Assembly: GCA_021775715.1 (NCBI GenBank)
Contig: JAJFHI010000090.1
Coordinates: 1-5,989 of the forward strand
DNA: 5,989 bases
Origin: Hyphomicrobiaceae bacterium
GTDB lineage: Bacteria; Pseudomonadota; Alphaproteobacteria; Rhizobiales; Hyphomicrobiaceae
Direction of reading: 5' to 3'
Position 1 is the first letter of the stretch. The number at the start of each line of letters is the position of its first letter. The translations under genes were made by a program, and so were the position numbers. Shown here in pieces: positions 1 to 4,376 of the stretch. The notes under the pieces were generated by a model. That model ran no database searches, was not told the origin of the DNA, and saw nothing but the letters and a program-made list of their open reading frames with translations.

Positions 1-928
1 TGTAGCCCGACGAGTTCACGTAAAAGATCATTAACGCTAGGACCATGACGTCTGTCATTGAATAGCGACCAAGCCATTCCATTGTTGAGATGGATTTGGA
101 ACGGAACTCAGGCGACAGGTCCGGAGACGTGACGAGCGTTAGGAGGTACAGCAACTTCAAAAACGGAAAGAAGATCGAGAACGCGAACAGGACCACGCAG
201 AGGAAAATTTCCTGGTTCTGATAGAGCGCATAGATAATGGTCGCAATCGAGTGTTCGTTGGTCCACACGAACACGGTCGTGAAGCGAATGACCGGCAGGA
301 TCACGCCAAGCGCGAAGAACACAGTCGCGACGATGATGAGAAAACTCAAAACAAAATTGCGAAACGGCGACAGCGGTTGTTGAAGTGGGGCAGGCTGGGG
401 CGCCATGCGTGCGCGAACGGCCGCATCGCCACGCTCGTCTGTTCTGAGCCAGGCATAAGATAGGATCATCAAGACGACCGCGGCGGTGAAAAAGTACACG
501 CCTGTTAGGCTGGTGGCGTCATAGAGGCCCTGGCTTTTGATGAAGAAGATTGTCAGCGCCAACATCAAGACGTCGTGCATCGACCATTTGCCGAGCCATT
601 CAAGCGCTTTCAAGCGGCGACGATGTCTGATGATTTCTGTTTTCGGTAATGTCGATACGAGCAGCAGGTAGAGCAGTTTCAGCACCGGAAAAACGATCGA
701 GAAGACGAGGATGGTGAAGCCGAGGAAATACTGTTCGTCGTTGATCAAGACCCAGGTTGTCGACAGCAGCGAGTGCTCCGTCGAAAAGAAATACAGCTGC
801 GTCAATTTGATGATCGGCAGCGAGATGCCAAGTGCCAGACAAACGCTCGCCGAGATAATGGCGAGGCTCAGCAAAAACCGCCGGCCGCCAAGCCGCACGG
901 GCGCATCAATTTTTGTCGGCGATGTCAT
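1..928 (-). CDS. PqiA-like integral membrane protein with two tandem PqiA domains (C-terminus off the window)
   Basis: This open frame has no stop before the left edge, leaving 309 residues visible. An in-frame TGA lies six codons upstream of the chosen ATG and no other start lies between them; a GAGGA sits 15 nt upstream, a rather long spacing. The protein is very hydrophobic and made of two similar halves, about residues 18-160 and 190-309. Each half has a helix starting FxLS, an extracytoplasmic loop containing NEHS or TEHS, then FPxLKLLYLL, then EWLG(K/R)(W/Y)SMxDVxxLAL (copy 1 near 79-88 and 110-125, copy 2 near 254-263 and 284-299). The WSMxDV signature and this helix layout are those of paraquat-inducible protein A. 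In E. coli, PqiA is the inner-membrane partner of the PqiB/PqiC lipid-transport system. No CxxC zinc-ribbon cysteines are visible, unlike E. coli PqiA, and no pqiB lies in the window. It follows grxD on the same strand but behind a terminator, so it is probably its own unit. The family call is firm; the substrate is unknown. Confidence 0.88.
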   Translation of the reverse strand, partial: MTSPTKIDAPVRLGGRRFLLSLAIISASVCLALGISLPIIKLTQLYFFSTEHSLLSTTWVLINDEQYFLGFTILVFSIVFPVLKLLYLLLVSTLPKTEIIRHRRRLKALEWLGKWSMHDVLMLALTIFFIKSQGLYDATSLTGVYFFTAAVVLMILSYAWLRTDERGDAAVRARMAPQPAPLQQPLSPFRNFVLSFLIIVATVFFALGVILPVIRFTTVFVWTNEHSIATIIYALYQNQEIFLCVVLFAFSIFFPFLKLLYLLTLVTSPDLSPEFRSKSISTMEWLGRYSMTDVMVLALMIFYVNSSGY

Positions 929-966
929 CTGTCGGCGCTGGCGTCCTCAGGCTTGATCTTAGACAG

Positions 967-972
967 AGTATA
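967..972 (-). promoter_or_regulatory. Weak -10 promoter candidate for the PqiA-like gene
   Basis: On the minus strand TATACT (5 of 6 matches to TATAAT) lies between the grxD terminator and the PqiA-like start, 38 nt before the ATG. No good -35 box sits at 16-18 nt; TTGCTG is present but only 13 nt away. A promoter is expected here because a terminator separates the gene from grxD, but the exact box is a guess. Confidence 0.25.
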
Positions 973-1010
973 TCAGGCCGGAAAGCAGCAAAACCGAGAC
1001 GGAGCGACAA

Positions 1011-1040
1011 GAAAAAAGGCCGGAGTGGTGCTCCAGCCTT
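1011..1040 (-). terminator. Intrinsic terminator downstream of grxD
   Basis: Read on the minus strand, AAGGCTGGAG and CTCCGGCCTT form a 10-bp stem with one G-U wobble and loop CACCA, followed directly by a run of six T (two of which belong to the stem end) and CTTG. The wobble pairs only in minus-strand RNA; the plus strand would have a C-A mismatch and no T-tract, which fixes the orientation. It lies 65 nt after the grxD stop and separates grxD from the PqiA-like gene. Confidence 0.85.
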
Positions 1041-1092
1041 CAATCCTAATACTAATGCGATCCGAGGGGACCGCCCGCCCGTCCGACGGGGC

Positions 1093-1110
1093 GCCTAATG
1101 CTGATTAGGC
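1093..1110 (-). repeat. 7-bp inverted repeat across the grxD stop codon
   Basis: GCCTAAT and ATTAGGC are perfect inverted copies around a 4-nt loop, and the right arm contains the TAA stop of grxD. There is no T-tract next to it, so it is not itself a terminator. It may only be a 3' end hairpin in the mRNA, or chance. Confidence 0.35.
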
Positions 1111-1455
1111 CGTCGCGCGGGTTTTGTCGTAGGCGACGCCTTTTTCATCGAACACCTGTCCGAGTTCGCCTTTTTCAAACATCTCGCGCACAATATCGCA
1201 GCCGCCCTGGAACTCGCCCTTGATGTAGAGCTGAGGAATGGTCGGCCAGTCGGAGAATGACTTGACGCCATCGCGCACGCTCATGTCGTCCAACACGTTG
1301 ACGTCTTTGTATTCGACACCCAGGTAGCCGAGCACCTGTGCCATCTGACCGGAGAACCCACACTGTGGGAAATCCTTCGTGCCTTTCATGAACAACACGA
1401 CGTCGTTGCTGTCGATCGTGGTCTTAATCCAGTTGTGGATGTCTTCCTGGGCCAT
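1105..1455 (-). CDS. grxD: Monothiol glutaredoxin of the CGFS class (GrxD/Grx4 type)
   Basis: This 116-residue protein is a single thioredoxin-fold glutaredoxin of the length usual for bacterial GrxD. The active site is Cys32-Gly-Phe-Ser35, preceded by Lys24 in MKGT, a glutathione contact in this family. The cis-proline motif WPTIPQLY is at 70-77 and the GGCD glutathione-binding turn at 84-87. CGFS glutaredoxins bind a [2Fe-2S] cluster with glutathione as a homodimer, or as a heterodimer with BolA proteins, and act in cytosolic Fe-S cluster transfer and iron signalling rather than as general disulfide reductants. The start is supported by AGGAAGG 8 nt upstream. The gene begins 82 nt after bolA on the same strand, so co-transcription is likely, although an inverted repeat lies in the gap. 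A clear terminator follows. All key residues are intact. Confidence 0.97.
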   Translation of the reverse strand: MAQEDIHNWIKTTIDSNDVVLFMKGTKDFPQCGFSGQMAQVLGYLGVEYKDVNVLDDMSVRDGVKSFSDWPTIPQLYIKGEFQGGCDIVREMFEKGELGQVFDEKGVAYDKTRATA

Positions 1456-1516
1456 GAGCCTTGCCTTCCTTTATCAAACGGGGTCAAAAACCCGCAGACT
1501 GCGTTCGCTTACTAAA

Positions 1517-1534
1517 TTGGGAATTTGAGCCCAA
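1517..1534 (-). repeat. Small inverted repeat between bolA and grxD
   Basis: On the minus strand TTGGG, eight bases, CCCAA and then TTTAG follow the bolA stop within a few bases. This could be a weak terminator or attenuator that lowers grxD read-through, or an mRNA end-stabilising hairpin. Five base pairs and a broken T-tract make it marginal. Confidence 0.25.
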
Positions 1535-1537
1535 AAG

Positions 1538-1774
1538 TCAATCTTTTGGTACGTTCGTTGTGAGTTGTAGAGCATGGAGGACGCCGCCCATCCTGCCTTC
1601 CAGAGCCTCGTAAACCATTTTGTGCTGTTTGACGCGGGGTTGGCCCTTGAAGGCGGCCGATGTGACGCTTGCAGAATAATGGTCGCCGTCGCCTGCGAGA
1701 TCTTTGATTTCGACGACCGCGTCGGGCAGCTTGGCCTTGATCATCGCTTCAATGTCTTTGGCGTCCATCGGCAT
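1538..1774 (-). CDS. bolA: BolA-family protein (IbaG-like), partner of the glutaredoxin
   Basis: The product is a 78-residue BolA-fold protein, normal for the family. The frame stays open upstream to 1945, but that extension (rich in Pro, Arg and His) does not resemble BolA. I chose the ATG at 1774 because AGGAG lies 9 nt before it; the ATG two codons later (1768) is the alternative. Visible signatures are AGDGDHY at 27-33, like the EGDGSHF loop of IbaG, then FKGQPRVKQHKMVYEAL at 42-58, which is the helix-turn region, and VLHALQL at 65-71, holding the invariant C-terminal His67 used as a cluster ligand in BolA-Grx complexes. BolA proteins bind CGFS glutaredoxins through a shared [2Fe-2S] cluster and act in iron homeostasis or cluster delivery. 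The neighbouring grxD fits that partnership. The gene normally just upstream in related genomes, purL, is here displaced by about 2.6 kb. Confidence 0.95.
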   Translation of the reverse strand: MPMDAKDIEAMIKAKLPDAVVEIKDLAGDGDHYSASVTSAAFKGQPRVKQHKMVYEALEGRMGGVLHALQLTTNVPKD

Positions 1775-1783
1775 GGGGGCGGG

Positions 1784-1788
1784 CTCCT
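1784..1788 (-). promoter_or_regulatory. Ribosome-binding site that decides the bolA start
   Basis: AGGAG on the minus strand lies 9 nt before the ATG at 1774, and 15 nt before the next ATG at 1768. The longer upstream ATG options have no comparable site. This supports a 78-residue BolA. Confidence 0.6.
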
Positions 1789-1875
1789 GGTGGTGGGGTT
1801 CGGGTGTGTCGGCCCGGAGATATGCCATGGATGGCGCTGGGTGTGTAGGGGGAATTGGTTGTGCGCGCCGCCGAC

Positions 1876-1904
1876 CCGGAAATGAATGGCAAATGAATTT
1901 CCGG
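1876..1904. promoter_or_regulatory. 29-bp dyad with 8-bp perfect arms in the divergent bolA / 2049 intergenic region
   Basis: CCGGAAAT (1876-1883) and ATTTCCGG (1897-1904) are perfect inverted copies separated by 13 bp. Their centres are 21 bp apart, two helical turns. Overlapping it, AAATGAAT occurs twice as a direct repeat with an 11-bp period (1880-1887 and 1891-1898). It lies about 100 bp upstream of bolA and 145 bp upstream of the divergent secreted-protein gene, a sensible place for an operator bound by a dimer. No regulator is identified and no T-tract follows on either strand. Chance remains possible. Confidence 0.4.
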
Positions 1905-2048
1905 TTCAGATCACGCTCACATGAAAAATGTTTATTCCACGGCACTGACTTGGCGAGAACATGTGGCCTTCGTTTTGGAGACCTTCGCCCGGCAGAATTT
2001 TAAGTCGCAACCCGCCCACTGGGCTCAATTTTTAAAGGGACGTTTTTT

Positions 2049-2453
2049 ATGACCAAAGCTCTCAAAATAATTCCTGCCGTACTCGTTGGCCTTGTGGCTG
2101 TTGTTGGTGCGTCGCCGGCTTTTGCTAAATCTTGCAAAGGCGTGAAGCTTGAGATCCAAAACAATTCTACTCATACGATCAGCCTTCGTAACGCAAAGAT
2201 CTATGATGTTTACGATGATAGGACGCGCACCGAAAACATCTCCAACAAAGAGCTTCTTCCTGGCCAGTCCCGAACCGAAAAGGCCAACTTGGCGAAGATC
2301 GGCGGCAAGGAATTCCAGTGGAGTGTGCGGTATAAATCTCTTGTCGCATCAAAGAAGGGCGACGCCAAATGGACGAAGCGTAAAACGTCCGGTAAATCGA
2401 GCGCAATTGTTTGCAAAAAGGGCTCACGATACGTGATCAGCATCACGAACTAA
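2049..2453 (+). CDS. Small exported basic protein of unknown function
   Basis: I do not recognise this 134-residue protein with confidence. It begins with a clear Sec signal peptide: MTK, a hydrophobic core at about 7-20, and ASPAFA before Lys27, giving a likely cleavage after Ala26. The mature part is about 108 residues, lysine-rich and strongly basic. It has one Cys near each end (29 and 122), well placed for a disulfide that ties the first and last strands. The alternating pattern (VKLEIQNNS, HTISLRN, FQWSVRY, RYVISITN) suggests a small beta-sandwich, and the segment LLPGQSRT at 69-76 looks like the turn found in many such folds. It probably acts in the periplasm or outside the cell. The start is supported by AAAGGGA 8 nt upstream. 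It is monocistronic, with a strong terminator 22 nt after the stop, and diverges from bolA. Its base composition looks less GC-rich than purL. The gene is well supported; no function can be assigned. Confidence 0.88.
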   Translation: MTKALKIIPAVLVGLVAVVGASPAFAKSCKGVKLEIQNNSTHTISLRNAKIYDVYDDRTRTENISNKELLPGQSRTEKANLAKIGGKEFQWSVRYKSLVASKKGDAKWTKRKTSGKSSAIVCKKGSRYVISITN

Positions 2454-2475
2454 GTTGGGTTGATTGAGATTAACG

Positions 2476-2514
2476 GCCGTTCGCAAAGCATGAGCTTTGC
2501 GGGCGGCTTTTTTT
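2476..2514 (+). terminator. Strong intrinsic terminator of the 2049-2453 gene
   Basis: GCCGTTCGCAAAGC (2476-2489) pairs with GCTTTGCGGGCGGC (2494-2507) as a 14-bp stem with two G-U wobbles and loop ATGA, followed by seven T (2508-2514). It lies 22 nt after the stop codon. Orientation is plus only, since no T-tract is present for the other strand. Confidence 0.93.
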
Positions 2515-2598
2515 GTGCTCACGCAATTGCGCGCGTTGCGTAGAAGCACCAATGACCTCGATCCGCGCGAGGCGTTCGAGGGGGTGGGCGATTGAGGG

Positions 2599-2655
2599 TG
2601 CGGAGCGGCATGAGCCGCAGTATTTGTCGTTAGTAACGGCGCATGCCGCTCCGCA
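2599..2655. repeat. Long perfect inverted repeat (stem-loop), 14-bp arms
   Basis: TGCGGAGCGGCATG (2599-2612) and CATGCCGCTCCGCA (2642-2655) are perfect inverted copies. After one A/G mismatch a further GCCG (2614-2617) and CGGC (2637-2640) can pair, leaving a 19-nt loop, so about 18 bp in all. The left arm also contains a competing local hairpin, GCGGC-ATGA-GCCGC (2606-2619). No T-tract follows on either strand, so this is not a standard terminator. It could be a REP-like palindrome, the 3' structure of the doubtful minus-strand ORF ending 13 nt away, or a structured RNA. Confidence 0.75.
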
Positions 2656-2668
2656 TTGTCTGGCTTAC

Positions 2669-2857
2669 TTACACCGTCGTCAGATAGTGGTCCTCGATGT
2701 CCAGATTACCTTGACTAGAGGGGCCGCCAGTTCCCCGGCGTCGTTGGACAATCACGTCCAGCTTGGCCGCCGCGGGCCACCAACCTGAAAACCAGTCCGC
2801 CCCTCCCACTTTTAGAACGCCTCCGGAAGCGGCCCTCGTGATGCGCGGTCCGTGCAC
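2669..2857 (-). pseudogene. Doubtful 62-codon ORF, possibly a small gene or the 3' remnant of a lost gene
   Basis: A GTG-started frame of 62 codons ends with TAA at 2669. The first part looks like noise, but the C-terminal half (ADWFSGWWP, then KLDVIVQRRRGTGG, then GNLDIEDHYLTTV) has a protein-like mix of residues. No ribosome-binding site precedes the GTG, and stops occur upstream in frame. I do not recognise a family. It may be the tail of a degraded gene, a real small protein, or chance in GC-rich DNA. The perfect hairpin at 2599-2655 lies 13 nt downstream on this strand, as a 3' end structure would. Confidence 0.2.
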
Positions 2858-3085
2858 AATGCCATGCGCGCGCCGGGGCGGGGAGAAGTTTGTTCAGCTA
2901 CGGCAGCGCTGGGCGGCGACGTGAACCGCACCTGAATACGTCTGTCACATCTGGTTCAACGCACGGTGATTAGATCTGACCCGTGCGTACGTGTCGCCAC
3001 ACGAAAATCGGCAAACCATTCTTTCAGCGATACGTCTGGGTGAGACATCAATCATGACTGACATTTCAGTACCAATGAATTTGCA

Positions 3086-3090
3086 AGAGG
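3086..3090 (+). promoter_or_regulatory. Ribosome-binding site that decides the start at 3099
   Basis: AGAGG lies 8 nt before the ATG at 3099. The alternative in-frame starts at 3054 (ATG, weak GGTGAG 9 nt upstream) and 2991 (GTG, nothing upstream) are less well supported. Confidence 0.5.
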
Positions 3091-3098
3091 CAGGCAAC

Positions 3099-3806
3099 AT
3101 GACTGATCAAAAACAAGACACAGACAAACTACTCGATGCGGTTGAAGACTGGACGAAACCAACGAAAACAAGCGGCATCGGCCGGGCGAAGCGGATTGTT
3201 CACGTCACGCTTCTCGTCGCCACAGCGTTGGCGGCAATCCCGACGATTGCAACGGTATTGCCGGCGATGCGCAACATGTATCTGGCCGCGGCGTGGAAGA
3301 TCCCGTCGGAAATGGTGCCCGACCGCATCCGGCAACAACGGTTGGCGAAGAAAAACAGCCGGTGTCCGGCAGAGATTGAATTCGTTTCGCAACAGATCGA
3401 CACCGCGACGGCGTCGATGGGTTATTGCAAGCTGTCAGGCGATTTTCAGTTTTTCTTCTTCGATCCAAGAAACAATCGCGAATACGAACGTTGGATTTCC
3501 TCCAACGAGTTGCTAGGCGCTTATGAGTCGTTGGGTTGGTGGGATTGGATTGTCCCGTCGGCACAGGCCGGGACGGCAGCGAAAAAGAGTGGGAAGTCAA
3601 AGTCCGTTCGCGTTGCGCAAAAGGCCGGTGCGCCGTTGTTCAAGGTCATGTGCCAATCGTTGCAGCCGGAATCGAAGATTGTCCGCGTCGTCAACCGCGC
3701 CGGCAAGTGTTATCGCGAGACGAAGTCGTTACACGAAACGCGAACCTCTGAGCGCGAAGAAGTCGCGTGCGACACCCAATGCCCGACGCCTGAGAAGGTG
3801 GAGTGA
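3099..3806 (+). CDS. Unrecognised single-pass membrane protein with six cysteines outside the membrane
   Basis: From the chosen ATG this is a 235-residue protein of no family I recognise. Residues 1-32 are polar, with a basic patch (GRAKR) just before one hydrophobic helix at about 33-56. There is no signal-peptidase site close by, so it is probably an N-in anchor with the remaining 180 residues in the periplasm. That part holds six Cys (89, 110, 185, 204, 224, 228), an even number suited to disulfides and supporting export. It seems to have two portions: about 65-152, with FQFFFFDPRNN and an aromatic WWDW segment, and about 175-230, with FKVMC, VVNRAGKCYRET and ACDTQC. A Lys/Ser/Ala-rich linker joins them. 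VPSAQAG at 152-158 looks like a signal-cleavage site, but is too far from the helix to be one. Start choice is open: 3054 would give 250 residues and 2991 would give 271. The gene stands alone, with a terminator about 80 nt after the stop. That it is a gene is likely; its role is unknown. Confidence 0.75.
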   Translation: MTDQKQDTDKLLDAVEDWTKPTKTSGIGRAKRIVHVTLLVATALAAIPTIATVLPAMRNMYLAAAWKIPSEMVPDRIRQQRLAKKNSRCPAEIEFVSQQIDTATASMGYCKLSGDFQFFFFDPRNNREYERWISSNELLGAYESLGWWDWIVPSAQAGTAAKKSGKSKSVRVAQKAGAPLFKVMCQSLQPESKIVRVVNRAGKCYRETKSLHETRTSEREEVACDTQCPTPEKVE

Positions 3807-3828
3807 GGGGCAGGATCAGAGTTGGGTG

Positions 3829-3875
3829 AGGGAGGAGAGATCTTGAGTTGTTTTGTCTCACGGCTATTCCTCCCT
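3829..3875 (+). repeat. 8-bp inverted repeat in the 3' untranslated region of the 3099-3806 gene
   Basis: AGGGAGGA (3829-3836) and TCCTCCCT (3868-3875) are perfect inverted copies, and GAGA/TCTC (3837-3840 and 3856-3859) can extend the stem inside. It lies between the stop codon and the terminator at 3888, so the transcript probably ends in two stacked hairpins. Its effect is unknown. Confidence 0.45.
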
Positions 3876-3887
3876 TCGGTCGGGCCT

Positions 3888-3925
3888 GCGACGGCGCGCT
3901 GCTAAGCAGCGGGTCGCTCTTTTTT
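3888..3925 (+). terminator. Intrinsic terminator of the 3099-3806 gene
   Basis: CGCTGC-TAA-GCAGCG (3897-3911) is a perfect 6-bp hairpin. An outer stem GCGAC (3888-3892) with GTCGC (3913-3917) encloses it across a small asymmetric internal loop. TC and six T follow (3920-3925). The spacing after the stop at 3806 is normal and the T-tract fits the plus strand. Confidence 0.75.
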
Positions 3926-4375
3926 CGCTGCGGTTTTACGCCATCGCTGGTAGGCGCTCAGGCGAACCGAGCTTGTGCGCCCCGGCCGAGACTTAAACGT
4001 GTTCCCAAATGACATTTTCCGGAGCAGGCCGCGTGCACGATAGATGAGATGGTGAGGGAACCTCCGGCCACACGCCGTGTCGCGTACCCCGGAGGACAGC
4101 CGTCCCTGGCACGATGTGAGTTGCGCTGACGTGGTGTTGAATTTTGGCATTGCGGGTGAACGGGGAGCAAGGCGACCCGGCGCGAGCGCCGCGCATGTGC
4201 AGCGCCAGGGCGCGACAGCGATCGGTACGGCGCGTGAACTCAAATAACTTCTCTCAACACCCTGAGATCTCCGATGTGGCACCGGCGAATTGTCACTGGA
4301 AAAGAGAAGTAATCGCCCCCTTGATTGGGCGTGTCGTTGGATGGGTGACGACAGGTTAGGATACTTACCCCAACC
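3926..4375. other. 450-nt stretch without a convincing gene, between two convergent transcripts
   Basis: Minus-strand purL and the plus-strand 3099 gene converge on this stretch. A 126-codon minus-strand frame (3902-4282) exists but is Arg/Ser/Pro-rich with no recognisable motif, so I do not call it. Visible structures are a nested hairpin at 4061-4095 (CCTCCGG/CCGGAGG enclosing ACAC-GCC-GTGT), GGCG-CGAG-CGCC near 4178-4189, and CGCCC/GGGCG at 4314-4331. I see no tRNA, SRP, tmRNA or 6S signature. Confidence 0.5.
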
Positions 4376-4376
4376 T
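4353..4376 (-). terminator. Hairpin directly at the end of purL, without a T-tract
   Basis: On the minus strand AGGTTGGGG and TCCTAACCT pair over 9 positions, two of them G-U, with loop TAAGTA. The stem starts with the last base of the purL TGA stop. An outer GGGTGA/TCACCC pairing may extend it across a 5-nt bulge. The G-U pairs exist only in minus-strand RNA, matching purL orientation. No T-tract follows, so it is more likely a 3' end-protecting or Rho-related structure than a classic terminator. Confidence 0.35.

Larger units (their letters stand above)
2515..3098. other. 584-nt stretch without a convincing gene
   Basis: No frame here has a recognised product and a ribosome-binding site. 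It contains a palindromic patch ACGCAA-TTGCGCGCG-TTGCGT near 2521-2541, the long hairpin at 2599-2655, a doubtful minus-strand ORF (2669-2857), and two small inverted repeats inside that ORF (TGGAC/GTCCA near 2743-2758 and TGGCC/GGCCA near 2763-2778). The last 150 nt must carry the promoter for the 3099 gene, but I see no good -35/-10 pair. A GTG-started extension of the 3099 frame covers 2991-3098. Confidence 0.5.

Noticed and set aside
1093..1110. GCCTAAT/ATTAGGC considered as an integron attC-type core
   Set aside because: The arms differ from the GTTAGGC-type core, no second pair of sites is present, and the repeat overlaps the grxD stop codon with no cassette nearby.
1574..1885. 103-codon plus-strand ORF
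   Set aside because: Antisense to bolA and its upstream region, with no ribosome-binding site of note and no family signature.
1775..1945. N-terminal extension of BolA by 57 codons
   Set aside because: The extension has no BolA-family similarity, and the ribosome-binding site points to the ATG at 1774.
2952..2961. GGTTCAACGC resembling a tRNA T-loop
   Set aside because: The neighbouring bases do not form a T-stem, anticodon arm or acceptor stem, so no tRNA can be drawn.
2515..3098. Insertion sequence or CRISPR array
   Set aside because: There is no transposase frame, no paired terminal repeats flanking a coding segment, and no regularly spaced direct repeats.
3205..3600. 131-codon minus-strand ORF
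   Set aside because: Antisense to the six-cysteine protein gene, which has a better start, composition and terminator.
3902..4282. 126-codon minus-strand ORF
   Set aside because: Its composition (Arg, Ser, Pro, Ala) is typical of random GC-rich frames, no ribosome-binding site or motif is seen, and its stop falls inside the terminator hairpin of the opposite gene. The Lys/Arg-rich tail alone is not enough to call it.
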